Assembly: GCA_900170005.1 (NCBI GenBank) | Contig: LT827128.1 | Coordinates: 1,302,001-1,366,000, forward strand | Direction: 5' to 3' | Source: Gordonibacter massiliensis (ex Traore et al. 2017) | GTDB lineage: Bacteria; Actinomycetota; Coriobacteriia; Coriobacteriales; Eggerthellaceae | Length of the DNA stretch: 64,000 nt | Part shown: positions 1-8,951 of the stretch, in pieces | How positions within the stretch are numbered: the first letter of the stretch is position 1 | Layout: every line of letters begins with the position of its first letter | Made by a program: the position numbers and the translations under genes | Notes under the pieces: generated by a model | What the model saw: the letters and a program-made list of their open reading frames with translations, nothing else | Database searches by the model: none | Told to the model about the DNA's origin: nothing

Positions 1-157
1 GCGAGTAGATGCGCCCGCCGGTCATGTTCTTCGCGCCGGCGAAGTTGCCGCGCTCCACGACGAGCACGCTCTTGCCGGCCGACGCGGCCGTGTAGGCCGC
101 CACGGCCCCGGCGCAACCCGAGCCCACGACGATGACGTCGAAATCGGTTTCAGACAC
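1..157 (-). CDS. fixC: FixC-type FAD quinone oxidoreductase, N-terminal part (cut by window edge)
   Basis: Only the first 52 codons are present; the gene runs off the left edge. It starts at GTG (155-157) behind a GGGGAGAA ribosome site. The protein opens with a Rossmann FAD-binding glycine motif (VVGSGCAG) and continues into VLVVERGNFAGAKNMTGG, the same start as the two complete fixC genes in this window. FixC is the ETF:quinone oxidoreductase-like subunit that passes electrons between ETF (FixAB), ferredoxin-like FixX and the quinone pool. It is the last visible gene of the minus-strand operon MFS-ACAD-CoA transferase-ligase-fixA-fixB-fixC; fixX presumably follows outside. The DNA differs from the copy at 10095-10249 at only a few bases. 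Confidence 0.9.
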   Translation of the reverse strand, partial: MSETDFDVIVVGSGCAGAVAAYTAASAGKSVLVVERGNFAGAKNMTGGRIYS

Positions 158-242
158 GTTCTCCCCTCTCTCTTCCTTCTCTTTTTCCAACACGGTAGGG
201 CGCCCTGCCGCCGCGCAGCGGGAGCGAGGGCGGTAGACGGAG

Positions 243-352
243 GGAAGGGGCCGGCGGCGCCCACCAAGCGAGTTCCGCACGAGCCGAAACGCCCAGCGGG
301 CGTTTCGCGCGAGCAGGACTGCCCGAGCGACTGGGCGTTGCCGGCCCCTTCC
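243..352 (-). other. Folded intergenic element between fixB and fixC (copy 1)
   Basis: A perfect 13-bp outer stem (243-255 with 340-352) encloses a second 6-bp stem (258-263 with 332-337) and a perfect 10-bp inner hairpin (285-294 with 298-307, loop AGC). The interior sequence is largely shared with the element at 42362-42478, in the same position of the third fix operon, while the outer stem sequences differ but still pair. This fits a structured RNA in the operon transcript, or a REP-like hairpin. Its function is unknown. Confidence 0.6.
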
Positions 353-370
353 CGGGTGGGTCGAATGGTC

Positions 371-1258
371 TTACAGCGCCGCAGCCAGCTTGGGCAGCAC
401 GTCCTTCAGATCACCGACGATGCCGTAGTCGCACTGCCTGAAGATGGGCGCGCTCTTGTCCTTGTTGATCGCGAACAGGGCGCCCGCGCGGTTCACGCCC
501 ACCATGTGCTGCATCTGGCCGGACACCCCCACGCCCACGTACACCTTCGGCGAGAGCATGACGCCCGACACGCCGATGTACGACTCACGCGGCATCCAAT
601 CAGCGCCTTCGGCGATGGGACGCGTGCACCCGCATTCGCCGCCCAGCTTGGCGGCCAGATCGTGCATGAGCTGCAAGTCCGCTTCTTCCGTGAAGCCGCG
701 GCCGGCCGCCACCACCACGTCGGCGGCGGACAGGTCGACGTCGCTCTTCGGCAGATCCTTCGCCTCGACCACGCGCAGGGCGCGGGCCGGCGCGATGAAA
801 GCGGCCTCTTCCACGACGTCGGTCCCGGTGGCGCCGGACTCGTCGAACACGCCGGCGCCCACCGTGTAGACGGCCGTGCCGCCGGCGGCCTTGCTCTTGC
901 GCTGGCCCACGCCGCCGAAGTACATGGTGGCGGCCAGGTCGCCGTCGAACTCGATGACGTCGGTGATGGCGGCGGTGCCCAGGTGGGCCGCGAGCCGACC
1001 GGCGAGGACCTTCATGCGGCGGGTGGGCTCCACGAGCACCGCGGCCGGCGCCTCGGCGTCGACAACGGCGTTCACGCTGGCGTAGGCGTCGTCAAGGGAG
1101 CAGCCATCGGGCACGTCGATGTGCACCGCCTTGTCGGCGATGCCGGCAGCAGCCTCCACGCCGGGGGCTATCAGCACCACTTCGTCGGCCATCGCGCGGG
1201 CGCCCGCGCACAGGGTGTGCGCGGCAACAGGGGTTTCGGCGATAACGCATGCTTTCAT
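371..1258 (-). CDS. fixB: Electron transfer flavoprotein alpha subunit, FixB type
   Basis: 295-residue ETF alpha subunit. With FixA it forms the FAD-carrying heterodimer that takes up or delivers electrons for acyl-CoA dehydrogenases in the cytoplasm. The C-terminal FAD-binding region is clear: GVSGQMQHMVGVNRAG, then AINKDKSAPIFRQCDYGIVGDLKDV. Its length is close to that of E. coli FixB. It starts 18 nt after fixA with an AGGAAAGGCAGG-type ribosome site and is followed by a 213-nt gap with a large hairpin element before fixC. It is clearly diverged from the two other fixB copies, which resemble each other more. Confidence 0.93.
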   Translation of the reverse strand: MKACVIAETPVAAHTLCAGARAMADEVVLIAPGVEAAAGIADKAVHIDVPDGCSLDDAYASVNAVVDAEAPAAVLVEPTRRMKVLAGRLAAHLGTAAITDVIEFDGDLAATMYFGGVGQRKSKAAGGTAVYTVGAGVFDESGATGTDVVEEAAFIAPARALRVVEAKDLPKSDVDLSAADVVVAAGRGFTEEADLQLMHDLAAKLGGECGCTRPIAEGADWMPRESYIGVSGVMLSPKVYVGVGVSGQMQHMVGVNRAGALFAINKDKSAPIFRQCDYGIVGDLKDVLPKLAAAL

Positions 1259-1276
1259 GTTTTGATCCTGCCTTTC

Positions 1277-2032
1277 CTACAGGGCCGCTTTGAGCGCGGC
1301 CGCGAACTTTTCGATGTCGCCGTCGACCGAGGCGTCGAGCACCTCGAGCTTGCGCTCGGCCTGCTCGGGGGCCTTCGTCTCGGCCACGTCGACGACCGGT
1401 GCCGGAACATCCGAGGCGGCATCCACCGTCGAAGGCTTCTTGCCGGCGGCCAGGATGTCCTTCATGCCGGGGATGCGCGGCAGGGCCGCGTCGGGCACCA
1501 CGCTCACCACGGCGGGCAGATCGACCCGAACGGTTTGGATCTGCGCCTCGAGCATGCGGTCGCACGTGGCCACGTCGCCGTCGACGGCGATGGAGCATGC
1601 GGCCGTGACCACGGGCAGGCCCAACGCGTCGGCCAGCTGCACGTCCACCTGCTGGGCGTAGTTGTCGGCCGAGCCGTCGCCGCACACGACGAGATCGGCG
1701 CCCATCGGGCCGACGAGCTTCGCCAGCATGGCGGCGGTCGCATGGGCGTCGAGGTCGGCGCACGCGTCGTCGGCCACCATCACCAGCTCGTCCACGCCGC
1801 GGGCGAGCACGCCCTTCTTCAGCTTCGAGTCGTCGGCCTTCGCGTCGGCCACCGACACCACGGTCACCTTCGACCCCTCGTGCTGCGCCGCCAACTGGGC
1901 CGCAGCCTCGATGGCGTTGAGATCGTATTCCGACACGATGCGGTGCGCTTTCGAAAAGTCGAGCGCACCGTCGCCCGCAACCAGGATGTCCTGGTCGTCG
2001 GCGACGACCTTGCAACAAACAACAATGTTCAT
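1277..2032 (-). CDS. fixA: Electron transfer flavoprotein beta subunit, FixA type
   Basis: 251-residue ETF beta subunit beginning MNIVVCCKVVADDQD. I chose ATG 2032 because AGAAGGGA lies just upstream; the frame stays open about 22 codons further but without a site. The adenine-nucleotide-binding fold is seen in YDLNAIEAAAQLAAQHEG and CGDGSADNYAQQVDVQLA. It lies 14 nt after the acyl-CoA ligase stop and 18 nt before fixB, so ligase, fixA and fixB are almost certainly cotranscribed. In FixABCX systems this dimer can split or merge electron pairs between NADH, ferredoxin and quinone; whether this copy bifurcates cannot be read from sequence alone. Confidence 0.93.
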   Translation of the reverse strand: MNIVVCCKVVADDQDILVAGDGALDFSKAHRIVSEYDLNAIEAAAQLAAQHEGSKVTVVSVADAKADDSKLKKGVLARGVDELVMVADDACADLDAHATAAMLAKLVGPMGADLVVCGDGSADNYAQQVDVQLADALGLPVVTAACSIAVDGDVATCDRMLEAQIQTVRVDLPAVVSVVPDAALPRIPGMKDILAAGKKPSTVDAASDVPAPVVDVAETKAPEQAERKLEVLDASVDGDIEKFAAALKAAL

Positions 2033-2046
2033 AATGTTTCCCTTCT

Positions 2047-3696
2047 CTACGATGCTTGCGAAACCTCGTCGCGGGCGGCGTCCTCGGAGAACGCGCACCG
2101 CAAAACGTACTTCTTCACTTTCCCGTTCGCCGTCATCGGAAACCCGTCAACAAAGCGGACGTACCGGGGCACCTTGTAGTTGGCGAGGCGGCGGCAGCGA
2201 TCCACCACGTCGCCCTCCGTCAGAGCGCTGCCCGGCTCCCGCACGACGAACGCGCAGGCGACCTCGCCCAAACGCTCGTCCGGCACGCCCACCACCTGCA
2301 CGTCCCGCACGCCGGCAAGCCCCCGTATGCACTCCTCTATCTCGGCCGGATACGCGTTCACCCCTCCGACGATGAACATGTCCTTCAGCCTTCCGGATAT
2401 CCGCAGGCAACCGTCGTTGTCGATGTACCCCACGTCGCCGGTGCGTAGGCGGCCGCGCGCGTCGAACGCCTCGCGGGTCTCGCGCTCCATGCGGTAGTAC
2501 CCCTTCATGTTGTAGGGGCTGTCCACGAGCACCTCGCCGCACACGCCGGCACCCAGCTCCTCGCCGCTCGCCAGGTCGACCACGACCACGTCGCTGCCCG
2601 GAATAGTGCGGCCCACCGTGCGCGTGATCTGCTCGACCGTGTCCCCCGGCCGGCTGGCGGTGACCATGCCGCACGTCTCCGTGAGGCCCCAGGCCGACGA
2701 TATGCGCGGTGCGATGCGGCGCACGATCTCGTCGGCGAGGGACGCGGGGCACGGGGCCCCTCCCAGCACGCCCGTCCGGCAGCTGCTTACGTCGAAGTCC
2801 TTGAACCGCTCGTCGCGCAGCATCATGAAGAACGAGCTGGGCACGCCGTGGACCACGCTGCACCGCTCGCGCTCGATCGTCTCGAGCGCGGTGCGCGCCT
2901 CGAACTTGGTGGCCAGGCAGAGCTGCGATCCGGTGACCAAGGTCCCCACCACCGCCACCACCGCGCCGAAGCTGTGGAAGAGCGGAAGGGCGAAGAACGT
3001 GACGTCCCCCTCCCCCATCTCGTTCCAGGCGGCGAACCTGCTCATGCGGTTCAGCAGCGCGAAATGCTGCTGCTCCACCCCCTTGGGCGAGCCGGTGGTG
3101 CCGGACGTGTAGATGATGAGCGCCACGTCCTCCGGCCGCACGGCGTCGAGCGCGCTTCGGAAGAGCTCGGGATCGACCGTCTTCCCGCGTTCAATCAACT
3201 CGTCGAGGCCGCACGCACCGCGCAGGTCGCAGGAATCGAGCAACACGACTCCCTCCAAGCAGGGCAGGTCCGGGCAGTGCACGTCTCCGAACCGCTGCTT
3301 CCCAAGCTCGGGGGCCACCTCGACCATGCGATCGAGCAACCCCTCCTTCAAGAACCGCTCCTCCATGATCACGAAGCGCGCCTCCGACTGGGAAAGCTCG
3401 TAGCGCAGCTCGTCGGCATGGTAGCGCGTGTTCACGGTGACCAGCACGGCCCCGACAGACACGACCGCCAGGTAGCACTCCAGCCACTCGGGGCGGTTGC
3501 CCGCCCACAGGGCCACATGGTCGCCTCGTTTCACGCCGATTGCCAAAAGGCCCTTGGCGATGGCGTCCACCCGCTCGAGGAACTCGCCGTACGTGAACGT
3601 TTCCGCCTCCCATGCGAGAAAACACGCATCGCCTCGCTCGCGCGCCGCAAAACGGAGCACCGAACCAAGCGTCATCCCGTCAACCCGAACCTCCAT
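2047..3696 (-). CDS. AMP-forming acyl-CoA ligase (module 1)
   Basis: 549-residue ANL-superfamily ligase that activates a carboxylic acid with ATP and CoA. The P-loop YTSGTTGSPKG is at residues 196-206, followed by AWGLTETCG, the hinge-side GYIDNDGCLRISGRLKDMFIVGG and a C-terminal lysine motif MTANGKVKKYVLR. The start has GAGGGGG upstream. It sits between a family III CoA-transferase (89 nt upstream) and fixA (14 nt downstream), so it probably primes the substrate for the neighbouring acyl-CoA dehydrogenase, the CoA-transferase then recycling CoA from product to substrate. It is distinct from the CaiC-like ligase at 19541. The substrate cannot be told; a medium-chain, carnitine-like or arylpropenoic acid are all possible. 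Confidence 0.88.
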   Translation of the reverse strand: MEVRVDGMTLGSVLRFAARERGDACFLAWEAETFTYGEFLERVDAIAKGLLAIGVKRGDHVALWAGNRPEWLECYLAVVSVGAVLVTVNTRYHADELRYELSQSEARFVIMEERFLKEGLLDRMVEVAPELGKQRFGDVHCPDLPCLEGVVLLDSCDLRGACGLDELIERGKTVDPELFRSALDAVRPEDVALIIYTSGTTGSPKGVEQQHFALLNRMSRFAAWNEMGEGDVTFFALPLFHSFGAVVAVVGTLVTGSQLCLATKFEARTALETIERERCSVVHGVPSSFFMMLRDERFKDFDVSSCRTGVLGGAPCPASLADEIVRRIAPRISSAWGLTETCGMVTASRPGDTVEQITRTVGRTIPGSDVVVVDLASGEELGAGVCGEVLVDSPYNMKGYYRMERETREAFDARGRLRTGDVGYIDNDGCLRISGRLKDMFIVGGVNAYPAEIEECIRGLAGVRDVQVVGVPDERLGEVACAFVVREPGSALTEGDVVDRCRRLANYKVPRYVRFVDGFPMTANGKVKKYVLRCAFSEDAARDEVSQAS

Positions 3697-3785
3697 AATC
3701 GCCCCCTCGATCGCGCCCGCCCGCGCCTTGCAGCGTGCGCGGGCGGGCGCTCAAGAATCCGTCGGCCGTCGCTCGCGGACGTTTC

Positions 3786-5036
3786 CTACTGCTTGTTCTT
3801 CCAGGGGTAGACCAGGTCGCCGTTGGTGTCCTGGGCCAGGACCTTCTGGTCGTACAAGCTCTTGATCTGCTCCTCCGTGTAGCCGAGCTCCCCGAGGATG
3901 TCCTCGTTGTCCATGCCCTGCCACGGGGCCGCGCGCCACACGCGGTTCGGGTTCTTCTTGAACACCGGAACGGAGCGCACGCTGCGGATGGTGTCGCCGT
4001 TGAAGGCGGTCCACTCGTCGAACAGGTTGCGCGCCAGGGCGTGCGGATCGTGCTCGAGGTCTTCCATGGTGTTCACCTTGGAGGCCGGGATGCCGTTGTC
4101 GATCAGCTCCTGCGCCGCCTCGTTGGCGGTGCGGGCCGCGCAGTAGTCGGTCATGGCCTGGCGTAGCTTGTCGCCGCCCGGCGTGCCGGTGTAGAGGATG
4201 GCAACGCCCTGGGGGATCTCCTCGGTGCCGTACTCGAGGCCGAAGAGCTCGCAACCCTTCTGCACGGCCTTGGCGCTGGTCAGCTGCAGCTGGACGTACT
4301 CGTTGTCGGAGCACAGGAACGTGCCGAAGCCCGCCATGGGCGACGAGTCGCCGGCGCGCTCGCGCGTCTCGTGGTCGGTCAGCCACGTGGCCTGGTACTG
4401 CTGGGCCTTGGCCAGGCACTCGAACTGGGCGATGTCCACGGACTCGCCGATCCCGGTCGCGCGCGCCTTGGTGAGGGCTGCGAGCGTGGACATGGCGATG
4501 TAGAGGCCGGTCATGAAGTCTCCGATGAAGGGGCCCACCGGATACGGCGGCGTCACGGGGTTGCGATTCGCGTCCATGTAGGAGGAGTACGCCTGGGCGA
4601 TGGAGTCGAAGGCGGGGCGCGTCACGTAGGACGGGTCGCCGGTCTGGCCGAAGCCGCTCTCATGCACGATCACCAGGCTCGGGTTGACCTCCCACAGCAC
4701 CTCGTCGGTGAGGCCCCACTTGTCGTACTGGCCGCCCTTCGAGCATTCGATGAACACCTCGGCGTCCTTGATCAGCTCGAAGAATATCTTGCGGCCCTCT
4801 TCGGAGGGGATGTTCAGCGAGATGTTGCGCTGGTTGCGCGAGTCGGACTCCACGCAGCGGTTGCTCAGGAAGCGGCGGACGTCGGGGATGAGGGCGTTCT
4901 CCACCCAGATGACGTCAGCGCCGTAGTCGGCGAGGAAGCTCACGCCAAACGGGGCCGCCTGCGCCATGGTGGCGTGCACCACTTTGACGCCGCTCAGAAC
5001 GCCGTACTGGGGAAGGTCTTTAGCTGCTGGCCACAT
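3786..5036 (-). CDS. Family III CoA-transferase, CaiB/BaiF type (module 1)
   Basis: 416 residues. Family III transferases move CoA between carboxylates through an aspartyl-CoA intermediate. The expected aspartate is Asp173 in GPFIGDFMTG, matching Asp169 of E. coli CaiB. The N-terminal part (GVKVVHATMAQAAPFG, LADYGADVIWVEN) and the C-terminal FKKNPNRVWRAAPWQGMDNEDIL are CaiB-like. It lies 78 nt downstream of the ACAD and 89 nt upstream of the ligase in one operon. It is more diverged from E. coli CaiB than the copy at 21432, so a substrate related to but different from carnitine is likely. That is inference. Confidence 0.9.
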   Translation of the reverse strand: MWPAAKDLPQYGVLSGVKVVHATMAQAAPFGVSFLADYGADVIWVENALIPDVRRFLSNRCVESDSRNQRNISLNIPSEEGRKIFFELIKDAEVFIECSKGGQYDKWGLTDEVLWEVNPSLVIVHESGFGQTGDPSYVTRPAFDSIAQAYSSYMDANRNPVTPPYPVGPFIGDFMTGLYIAMSTLAALTKARATGIGESVDIAQFECLAKAQQYQATWLTDHETRERAGDSSPMAGFGTFLCSDNEYVQLQLTSAKAVQKGCELFGLEYGTEEIPQGVAILYTGTPGGDKLRQAMTDYCAARTANEAAQELIDNGIPASKVNTMEDLEHDPHALARNLFDEWTAFNGDTIRSVRSVPVFKKNPNRVWRAAPWQGMDNEDILGELGYTEEQIKSLYDQKVLAQDTNGDLVYPWKNKQ

Positions 5037-5058
5037 GATGAAAATCCTTTCCTTGGGA

Positions 5059-5079
5059 GGCCGGGGCCGCGCCCCGGCC
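5059..5079 (-). terminator. GC hairpin between ACAD and CoA-transferase genes
   Basis: A 9-bp perfect stem (5059-5067 with 5071-5079) lies in the 78-nt gap inside the module 1 operon. No T-run follows on the minus strand, so it is more likely a processing or stabilising hairpin than a full terminator. Confidence 0.4.
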
Positions 5080-5114
5080 GTTTCGCTTTCTTCGTTGAAG
5101 GCTGTGCGGTCGCG

Positions 5115-6272
5115 CTAGTCCTGCGCGTAGGCTTTGACCAGCTCGCGTCCCGCGATATGCACCATGATCTCGTCGGTGCCTCCGCCGAACCGGTTGCCGC
5201 GCGAATCGAGGAACAGGCGGCTCACGCGGGTCTCCTTCGTGTAGCCCAAACCGCCCATGATCTGCATGGCGTCGTCGCACACCTCGAAGCAGGAGCGCAC
5301 GGTGTAGCGCTTCAGAAGGGCCGAGTTGATGCGGATGGAGTTGCCGTTGTCCAGATCCCACAGCGTCTTGTACATGAACAGGCGCGCCGTCTGCAGTTTC
5401 GTCTCCATCTCGACCAGCTTCTCCTGCACGAGCTGGTAGCTGCCGATGTTCTTCTTGAAGCAGACGCGCTTCGAGCAATAGGCCGCAGCTTCGTCCATGG
5501 CGGCCTGGGCCAGGCCGAGGCTCCACGCGGACACGTTGCAGCGCTCGAGCTCGAGTCCGTGCATGAGGTTCTTGAAACCCTCGCCCGGATTGCCCACGCG
5601 CATGTCCTCGGTGGCCACGACGTCGTCTAGGTACACTTCGCAGAACGTCATCATCTGCTGGCCGATCTTCTCCAGCGGCGAGAAGCTCACGCCCTCGCTC
5701 TTCGTGGACACGAGCCACATGGACACGGCCGGGTTGTCGCGGCTCGGATCCTCCTCCTTGGCGAGCACGAGGATGTAAGGGTACTGGTCGCCGTCGCTCA
5801 CGAACGTCTTGCTGCCGTTCAGGCGGTACGTGCCGTCGGGCTGCTTGCGCGAGGTCGTGGACATGTTCTTGTTGTCGGAGCCGGCCTCGGGCTCCGAGAT
5901 GCCGAACACGAAGGGCGGGCGGCCCGTCTCGTGGTACGCGTCGACGCACATCTTGATCTGCTCGGGGCTGCCGAAACGCGTGATGTCGAACATGGCAACC
6001 GAGTTGTTGATGAACGGCACCGACGCGGCCGCGTAGTGGTAGACCGCCTCGAGGACCAGGCCGATGGTGAGCAGGTCGGCCGGAACGCCGCCGTATTCCT
6101 CGTCGATGCCGAGCAGGCCGAACCCCGCGTCCACCCACGCCTTGGTCACCTCGACCGGCACATGATGGTTCTCGTAGTACTCGCGCACCTGCTCCTCGCT
6201 GAAGTAGCGCTCGCAGTACTCCTTCACGCTCGCCACCATGAGCTCTTGCTCGTCCGTCAGATTGAAATCCAT
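5115..6272 (-). CDS. Acyl-CoA dehydrogenase/enoyl-CoA reductase (module 1)
   Basis: 385-residue flavoprotein of the ACAD family starting MDFNLTDEQELMVASVKEY. The FAD/substrate loop is ISEPEAGSDNKNM (about 125-137). The C-terminal position that holds the catalytic Glu in short- and medium-chain enzymes is glycine here (GGGTDEIM, 363-370), while Glu243 (LELERCNVSA) occupies the alternative position used by isovaleryl-CoA dehydrogenase. It resembles the ACAD at 44306 most, and CaiA more distantly. Its operon with ligase, CoA-transferase and fixABC suggests it works as a reductase or dehydrogenase coupled to the neighbouring ETF. The start is supported by AAAAAGGAGGAAAG upstream. Confidence 0.9.
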   Translation of the reverse strand: MDFNLTDEQELMVASVKEYCERYFSEEQVREYYENHHVPVEVTKAWVDAGFGLLGIDEEYGGVPADLLTIGLVLEAVYHYAAASVPFINNSVAMFDITRFGSPEQIKMCVDAYHETGRPPFVFGISEPEAGSDNKNMSTTSRKQPDGTYRLNGSKTFVSDGDQYPYILVLAKEEDPSRDNPAVSMWLVSTKSEGVSFSPLEKIGQQMMTFCEVYLDDVVATEDMRVGNPGEGFKNLMHGLELERCNVSAWSLGLAQAAMDEAAAYCSKRVCFKKNIGSYQLVQEKLVEMETKLQTARLFMYKTLWDLDNGNSIRINSALLKRYTVRSCFEVCDDAMQIMGGLGYTKETRVSRLFLDSRGNRFGGGTDEIMVHIAGRELVKAYAQD

Positions 6273-6335
6273 GCTTTCCTCCTTTTTCGCAGGCGCCGCA
6301 GCGCCCTTTGCCGATTCTTTTCCTCGCCCTGCCGC

Positions 6336-7595
6336 CTACGCCTCGCGCGACTCGCGCGGCAGCTTCTTCGCCTGGTTGAGCGCGAACCACCCCACCAGCA
6401 GCGAGAGCACCACGAGCGTCAAGGCGCCCACGAACATGGCGTTGTACCCGACGCCGTCGATCACGAAGCCCCACATGGACGAGCCGAACGCCAGGCACAG
6501 GTTCGCGAAGACCGACACGCGCGAGTAGATGAGGCTGTAATCGAGGCTGCCGAACACCGAGCGGGTGAGCAGCGGGATGTACACGGAGCCGTTCGCGTAG
6601 TACAGGCCGTACAGGAAGGCGGCCACCAAGATGATGGGCGCGTTCTGCGGCACGAGGAACAGGATGCCGACGCCCAGCAGGCCGCACGCCACGCCGAACA
6701 CCAGGCCGCCGCGCGTCGACTTGTCGGCGAGCGCGCCCATGGTCACCTTGCCGATGGCCTGTCCCAACATGACGGCGGAAGCGATGGTGGCCCCGATGGT
6801 GGGCACCGCCTCGGACACCGCGAGCGTGCTCACGTACGAGGGAAGGTAGTTGTAGATGCACGTGACCAAGTCGGCGAACCCGGCGAAAAGCGCCACCAGG
6901 ATGAACGGAATCGACCACATAGCAGCTTTGAGCGGAACGCCCTCCACCACGACGGCGCTCGGCTTGCCTTCGGGCACCTCGTCGGCGCCGTAGGGGCGCA
7001 GCCCCTTGTCGGACGGGTTGCTGCGCACGACGAACAGCGTGAACGGCAGCGCCAGCACGAGGGCGATGATGCCGAAGGCGAGGTAGCCGGTGCGCCAACC
7101 GAAATCGGCGATGATCCACCCGCCGATGGGGTTGAAGATGACGCCGCCGACGCCGGTGAAGGCCATGCAGATGCCCACGAAGAAGCCGACGCGCTTCTTG
7201 AACCAGCGGTCGATCAGCGTGGGCACGGCGATGAACATGAGGAAGGTGATGCCGAGCCCCAGCAGGAAGCCCGAGATGTAGAACTGCCACACCTCGGTGT
7301 AGAAGGACATGGCCATCAGTGCCACCGACACGCTCACCACCGCGGCCGACAGGCAGATCCGCGCGTCCTTCGTGGCGAACAGCTTGCCCGCGAACGGCAG
7401 GAACAGCGCAACCGTCAAGTACATCACCGTCATGTACAAGGCGAGCGTGCCCTTGCCCACACCCAGGTCGTCGCACACCGGCGTGTAGAAGATGCCGGCG
7501 CAGCTGAGCGCCAGCGCCGAGGGCCCGACGCACATGACGATGCCCGTCAGCACGATCAGGTACCCGTAGTGGAACCCTTTGGTTTTCGCTCCCAT
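6336..7595 (-). CDS. MFS transporter, oxalate/formate antiporter-like
   Basis: 419-residue integral membrane porter with about 12 helices, starting MGAKTKGFHYGYLIVLTG. I chose ATG 7595 because AAGGAGG stands 4 nt upstream; the open frame extends 38 codons further with non-membrane sequence. Helix signatures ALSCAGIFYTPVCDDLG and GFLLGLGITFLMFIAVPTLIDRWFKKR are typical of the OFA subfamily, which exchanges small carboxylates. It is the first gene of the module 1 operon, 63 nt before the ACAD, and probably imports the acid that the module processes or exchanges it with product. The TetR gene at 7867 is divergent. Confidence 0.88.
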   Translation of the reverse strand: MGAKTKGFHYGYLIVLTGIVMCVGPSALALSCAGIFYTPVCDDLGVGKGTLALYMTVMYLTVALFLPFAGKLFATKDARICLSAAVVSVSVALMAMSFYTEVWQFYISGFLLGLGITFLMFIAVPTLIDRWFKKRVGFFVGICMAFTGVGGVIFNPIGGWIIADFGWRTGYLAFGIIALVLALPFTLFVVRSNPSDKGLRPYGADEVPEGKPSAVVVEGVPLKAAMWSIPFILVALFAGFADLVTCIYNYLPSYVSTLAVSEAVPTIGATIASAVMLGQAIGKVTMGALADKSTRGGLVFGVACGLLGVGILFLVPQNAPIILVAAFLYGLYYANGSVYIPLLTRSVFGSLDYSLIYSRVSVFANLCLAFGSSMWGFVIDGVGYNAMFVGALTLVVLSLLVGWFALNQAKKLPRESREA

Positions 7596-7866
7596 AGATC
7601 CTCCTTGCCCGAGATTCTCCGGCTCGCTCCCCATGGCGGCTCGGATTTCGACAAGGCGAACGATACGGAAACGAAGGCGCGAAGACGATCCTCGACTTGC
7701 GCCGTTCAAACCGACTTTTCCACCGCCGGCGGAGACTGGGCATCATTCGGTACAAGCGATGGTTTCTGTCCGGTTTTACCTCATCGTCGCGTTTTTGTGA
7801 TTATGCTTGGAAGTAAGGTTTTGCTATCTTGCAGATGTCTAAGTTGGATTTGAAGGGGAGGCTTCC

Positions 7867-8541
7867 ATGGCAAAGCCGGATCTGACGAAGAACTACATAG
7901 CGGACGTGTTCTTGGACATGTTCGAGACGCTTCCCTACAGCCGCATCACCATCCAGGGTATCGTCGAGAAGGCCCAGATCAACCGCAAAACGTTTTACTA
8001 TCACTTCTTCAACAAGGCCGACCTGATAACATACATCTTCAGAGCGGGGCTCGCCCGCGATCTGGAGCGAGCCTTCGAACCCGAAGAGCTGCTGACGGAC
8101 ACCGAGGTGGAGGATGACAAGTACCGTAACCTCCCCTTTTACACGAGGAGCTCCTTGACCACCGAGGAGCATGACAAGAGCCTGTTCTTCAGGCACCTGT
8201 CCGATTACTTCGGAGCCCACGACTCCTATTACCGCAAGTTGTCCACCTGCGAGGACTGGGGCTATTTCGAGGAGTACATGACGCGCATCTACCGGGCGCA
8301 GTTCAAGAAGGTGATCCTGGAGTTCTTCGCGGAGGAGGGCATCACGGCGCCAGATGAGGATATCGATTACCTGGCCTCGTACTACACGTTTTCCACGGTG
8401 CTCTGGGTCCTCCATCGCCACGTGACCAAGCAGCGCCATTACTCGGCGGACGTCAAGGACCACCTGTCCAATATGTTCTACGACAACATCAGGAACACCG
8501 TCGCAATACAAGCCGAGAGGATACGGGCCGAAGCCCGATGA
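7867..8541 (+). CDS. TetR-family regulator (module 1)
   Basis: 224-residue TetR/AcrR-type DNA-binding protein. The N-terminal helix-turn-helix is seen around residues 26-47 (ITIQGIVEKAQINRKTFYYHFFNKADL), followed by an all-helical ligand domain. AGGGGAGG precedes ATG 7867. It is divergent from the MFS-led operon (7595 to 1) with a 271-nt shared upstream region, the usual place for a local repressor or activator. It resembles the regulator at 45717, which is likewise divergent from an ACAD-fix operon, so the two are probably paralogues that came with the modules. The ligand is probably an acyl-CoA or the free acid (inference). Confidence 0.88.
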   Translation: MAKPDLTKNYIADVFLDMFETLPYSRITIQGIVEKAQINRKTFYYHFFNKADLITYIFRAGLARDLERAFEPEELLTDTEVEDDKYRNLPFYTRSSLTTEEHDKSLFFRHLSDYFGAHDSYYRKLSTCEDWGYFEEYMTRIYRAQFKKVILEFFAEEGITAPDEDIDYLASYYTFSTVLWVLHRHVTKQRHYSADVKDHLSNMFYDNIRNTVAIQAERIRAEAR

Positions 8542-8545
8542 CGCG

Positions 8546-8584
8546 GAATGTCCCGATTGGGGACAGGCGCCAATCGGGACATTC
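8546..8584. repeat. Extragenic hairpin repeat, family C (copy 1)
   Basis: A perfect 15-bp inverted repeat (8546-8560 with 8570-8584, 9-nt loop) begins 5 nt after the TetR stop. Its core (tcccgattgggga) recurs in altered form at 55984-56014. It may also end the tetR transcript. Confidence 0.7.
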
Positions 8585-8594
8585 GGATAGCAGG

Positions 8595-8624
8595 CGGCCG
8601 GCCCCGTGCGCACGGGGCCGGCCG
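8595..8624 (-). terminator. Strong hairpin after fixX
   Basis: A perfect 14-bp GC-rich stem (8595-8608 with 8611-8624, 2-nt loop) lies 28 nt beyond the fixX stop. There is no long T-run on the minus strand, but the position suggests it ends or protects the fixABCX transcript. Confidence 0.55.
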
Positions 8625-8651
8625 AAAGAAAAGGAGGATGTGCTCGGATTC

Positions 8652-8951
8652 CTAGCCGAAGCGGTACTCCACGCCCATGGTGGGCTGCGGGTTCTCCCAC
8701 TTCCTGACGATGGTGGAGCCGCAGGCGATGCGGCAGGTGCCGCACTCGAGGCAGCCCGCGTAGTCGAAGGACTTCTTGCCGTCGGCGTCGATCTTGTAGA
8801 GGGCCGCCGGGCACACGCGCACGAGCTTCAGGAACTCCTCCGTGTCGAGGTCGTCCACGAGCTCGATGTGCGCGCTCTCCTCGTCAACCTCGTACTTGTC
8901 GATGGCCAGGAACTCGTCGACGTTGACCGTGATCTCGTTGACCTCGCTCAC
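8652..8951 (-). CDS. fixX: Ferredoxin-like protein FixX (module 2)
   Basis: 99-residue ferredoxin-like subunit of FixABCX. The iron-sulfur ligands are visible in VCPAALY (about residues 57-63) and CLECGTCRIACGS (about 74-86), as in E. coli FixX (95 residues). Its ATG overlaps the fixC stop by 4 nt (ATGA), indicating translational coupling. It works with FixC on the side of the complex that faces ferredoxin and quinone. It is almost identical to the copy at 40694, with a handful of conservative changes. It is the last gene of the operon and a strong hairpin follows. Confidence 0.93.
   Translation of the reverse strand: MSEVNEITVNVDEFLAIDKYEVDEESAHIELVDDLDTEEFLKLVRVCPAALYKIDADGKKSFDYAGCLECGTCRIACGSTIVRKWENPQPTMGVEYRFG

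Noticed and set aside
338-2179. Open frame of 613 codons on the plus strand over fixA/fixB
   Set aside because: Product is rich in His, Arg and Gly with no family features; it is the antisense shadow of two clear ETF genes, as expected in high-GC DNA.
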